Origin: an uncultured Lysobacteraceae bacterium
GTDB lineage: Bacteria > Pseudomonadota > Gammaproteobacteria > Xanthomonadales > Xanthomonadaceae
Assembly: GCA_946886995.1 (NCBI GenBank)
Contig: CAMPJU010000113.1
Location: forward strand, 1-5,305
Length of the DNA stretch: 5,305 bases
Reading direction: 5' to 3'
Positions within the stretch are counted from its first letter, which is position 1; each line of letters starts with the position of its first letter. Shown in pieces: positions 5,160-5,305 of the stretch. The notes under the pieces are model-generated. The model saw only the letters and a list, made by a program, of their open reading frames with translations. It was not told the DNA's origin and searched no databases. The translations under genes and the position numbers were made by a program.

Positions 5160-5305
5160 CACTCGTCGAACCTCAGGTGCCGCACCGACTTCCCGTGCCG
5201 GCGGATCAGTCGCAGCGCCTCGATGCCGACCTGGATGTGGTTCTCCACGTATTCCGACGACACGCGCGCGTCGCTCGCCTCGGTCTTCACCCCTTCCGGG
5301 ATCAT
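5159..5305 (-). CDS. amn: AMP nucleosidase-like protein, C-terminal end only
   Basis: The last 48 codons of a gene entering from the right edge. The fragment contains PEGVKTEASD (3-12), then a helix with YVENHIQVGIEALRLI (19-34) and the ending SVRHLRFDE (40-48). These match, from memory, the C-terminus of short AMP nucleosidases of the purine nucleoside phosphorylase superfamily (PEGVKTxxSD, IGIxALxxI, VxHLRF). Such enzymes hydrolyse AMP to adenine and ribose 5-phosphate in the cytoplasm. In related phosphorylases the catalytic Asp lies in the SD segment, here probably Asp12. The ATG at 5305-5303 is almost certainly an internal Met, since the fragment lacks all upstream domain parts. The stop overlaps the start of the membrane protein gene. 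The assignment rests on only 48 residues. Confidence 0.68.
   Translation of the reverse strand: MIPEGVKTEASDARVSSEYVENHIQVGIEALRLIRRHGKSVRHLRFDE

Noticed and set aside
5303..5305. ATG at the right edge as start of a 48-residue small protein
   Set aside because: The sequence matches the C-terminal end of a larger nucleosidase; the Met is internal and the gene runs out of the window.
1..5305. CRISPR array, tRNA/rRNA, insertion sequence, toxin-antitoxin or defence module
   Set aside because: No regularly spaced repeats, no terminal inverted repeats or transposase, no structured RNA, and all genes are metabolic or cell-envelope types or unknown single-span proteins.

Overview
The window is very GC-rich. 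Its third codon positions are dominated by G and C, and dense spurious open frames run on both strands. Gene content and protein style (an AlaA-type transaminase, a 308-residue Grx4 protein ending in a rhodanese domain, a DUF924 protein, an AMP-nucleosidase-like tail) fit a gammaproteobacterium of the Xanthomonadaceae/Lysobacteraceae (Lysobacter, Luteimonas, Pseudoxanthomonas and relatives). That placement rests on recognition, not on a search. Seven protein genes and one very short 3' fragment fill almost the whole window. I see no tRNA, rRNA, CRISPR array, insertion sequence or phage gene.

Left block (1-2277, plus strand): a tightly packed gene string. It holds the C-terminal 320 residues of an AlaA-like alanine transaminase (1-963), a small cytoplasmic SGNH/GDSL hydrolase overlapping it by ATGA (960-1568), and a class I SAM-dependent methyltransferase starting with GTG (1579-2277). 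A five-codon mini-ORF (1565-1582) bridges the last two by stop/start overlaps at both ends.

Middle (2203-4093): a membrane-anchored NodB-type polysaccharide deacetylase lies on the minus strand (2203-3042), and its 3' end overlaps the methyltransferase tail-to-tail by 75 bp. A 124-bp divergent intergenic region (3043-3166), the only real non-coding gap, separates it from a plus-strand Grx4-type gene (3167-4093). That protein joins a CGFS monothiol glutaredoxin, a cysteine-free A-type (HesB/IscA-like) domain and a rhodanese domain. It has only two cysteines, and both are active-site residues.

Right block (4096-5305, minus strand): transcribed right to left, the end of an AMP-nucleosidase-like gene, a membrane-anchored protein of unknown function and a DUF924 protein. 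They are linked by short stop/start overlaps and look like one translationally coupled operon. It converges on the Grx4 gene with two bases between the stop codons.

Overall this looks like compact chromosomal housekeeping DNA, not a mobile or defence island. I did not find a clear undescribed system. The points most worth a second look are the three-domain Grx4 protein, the 75-bp convergent overlap, the mini-ORF bridge, the odd initiation region of the deacetylase, and the uncharacterised membrane protein coupled to AMP nucleosidase and DUF924.
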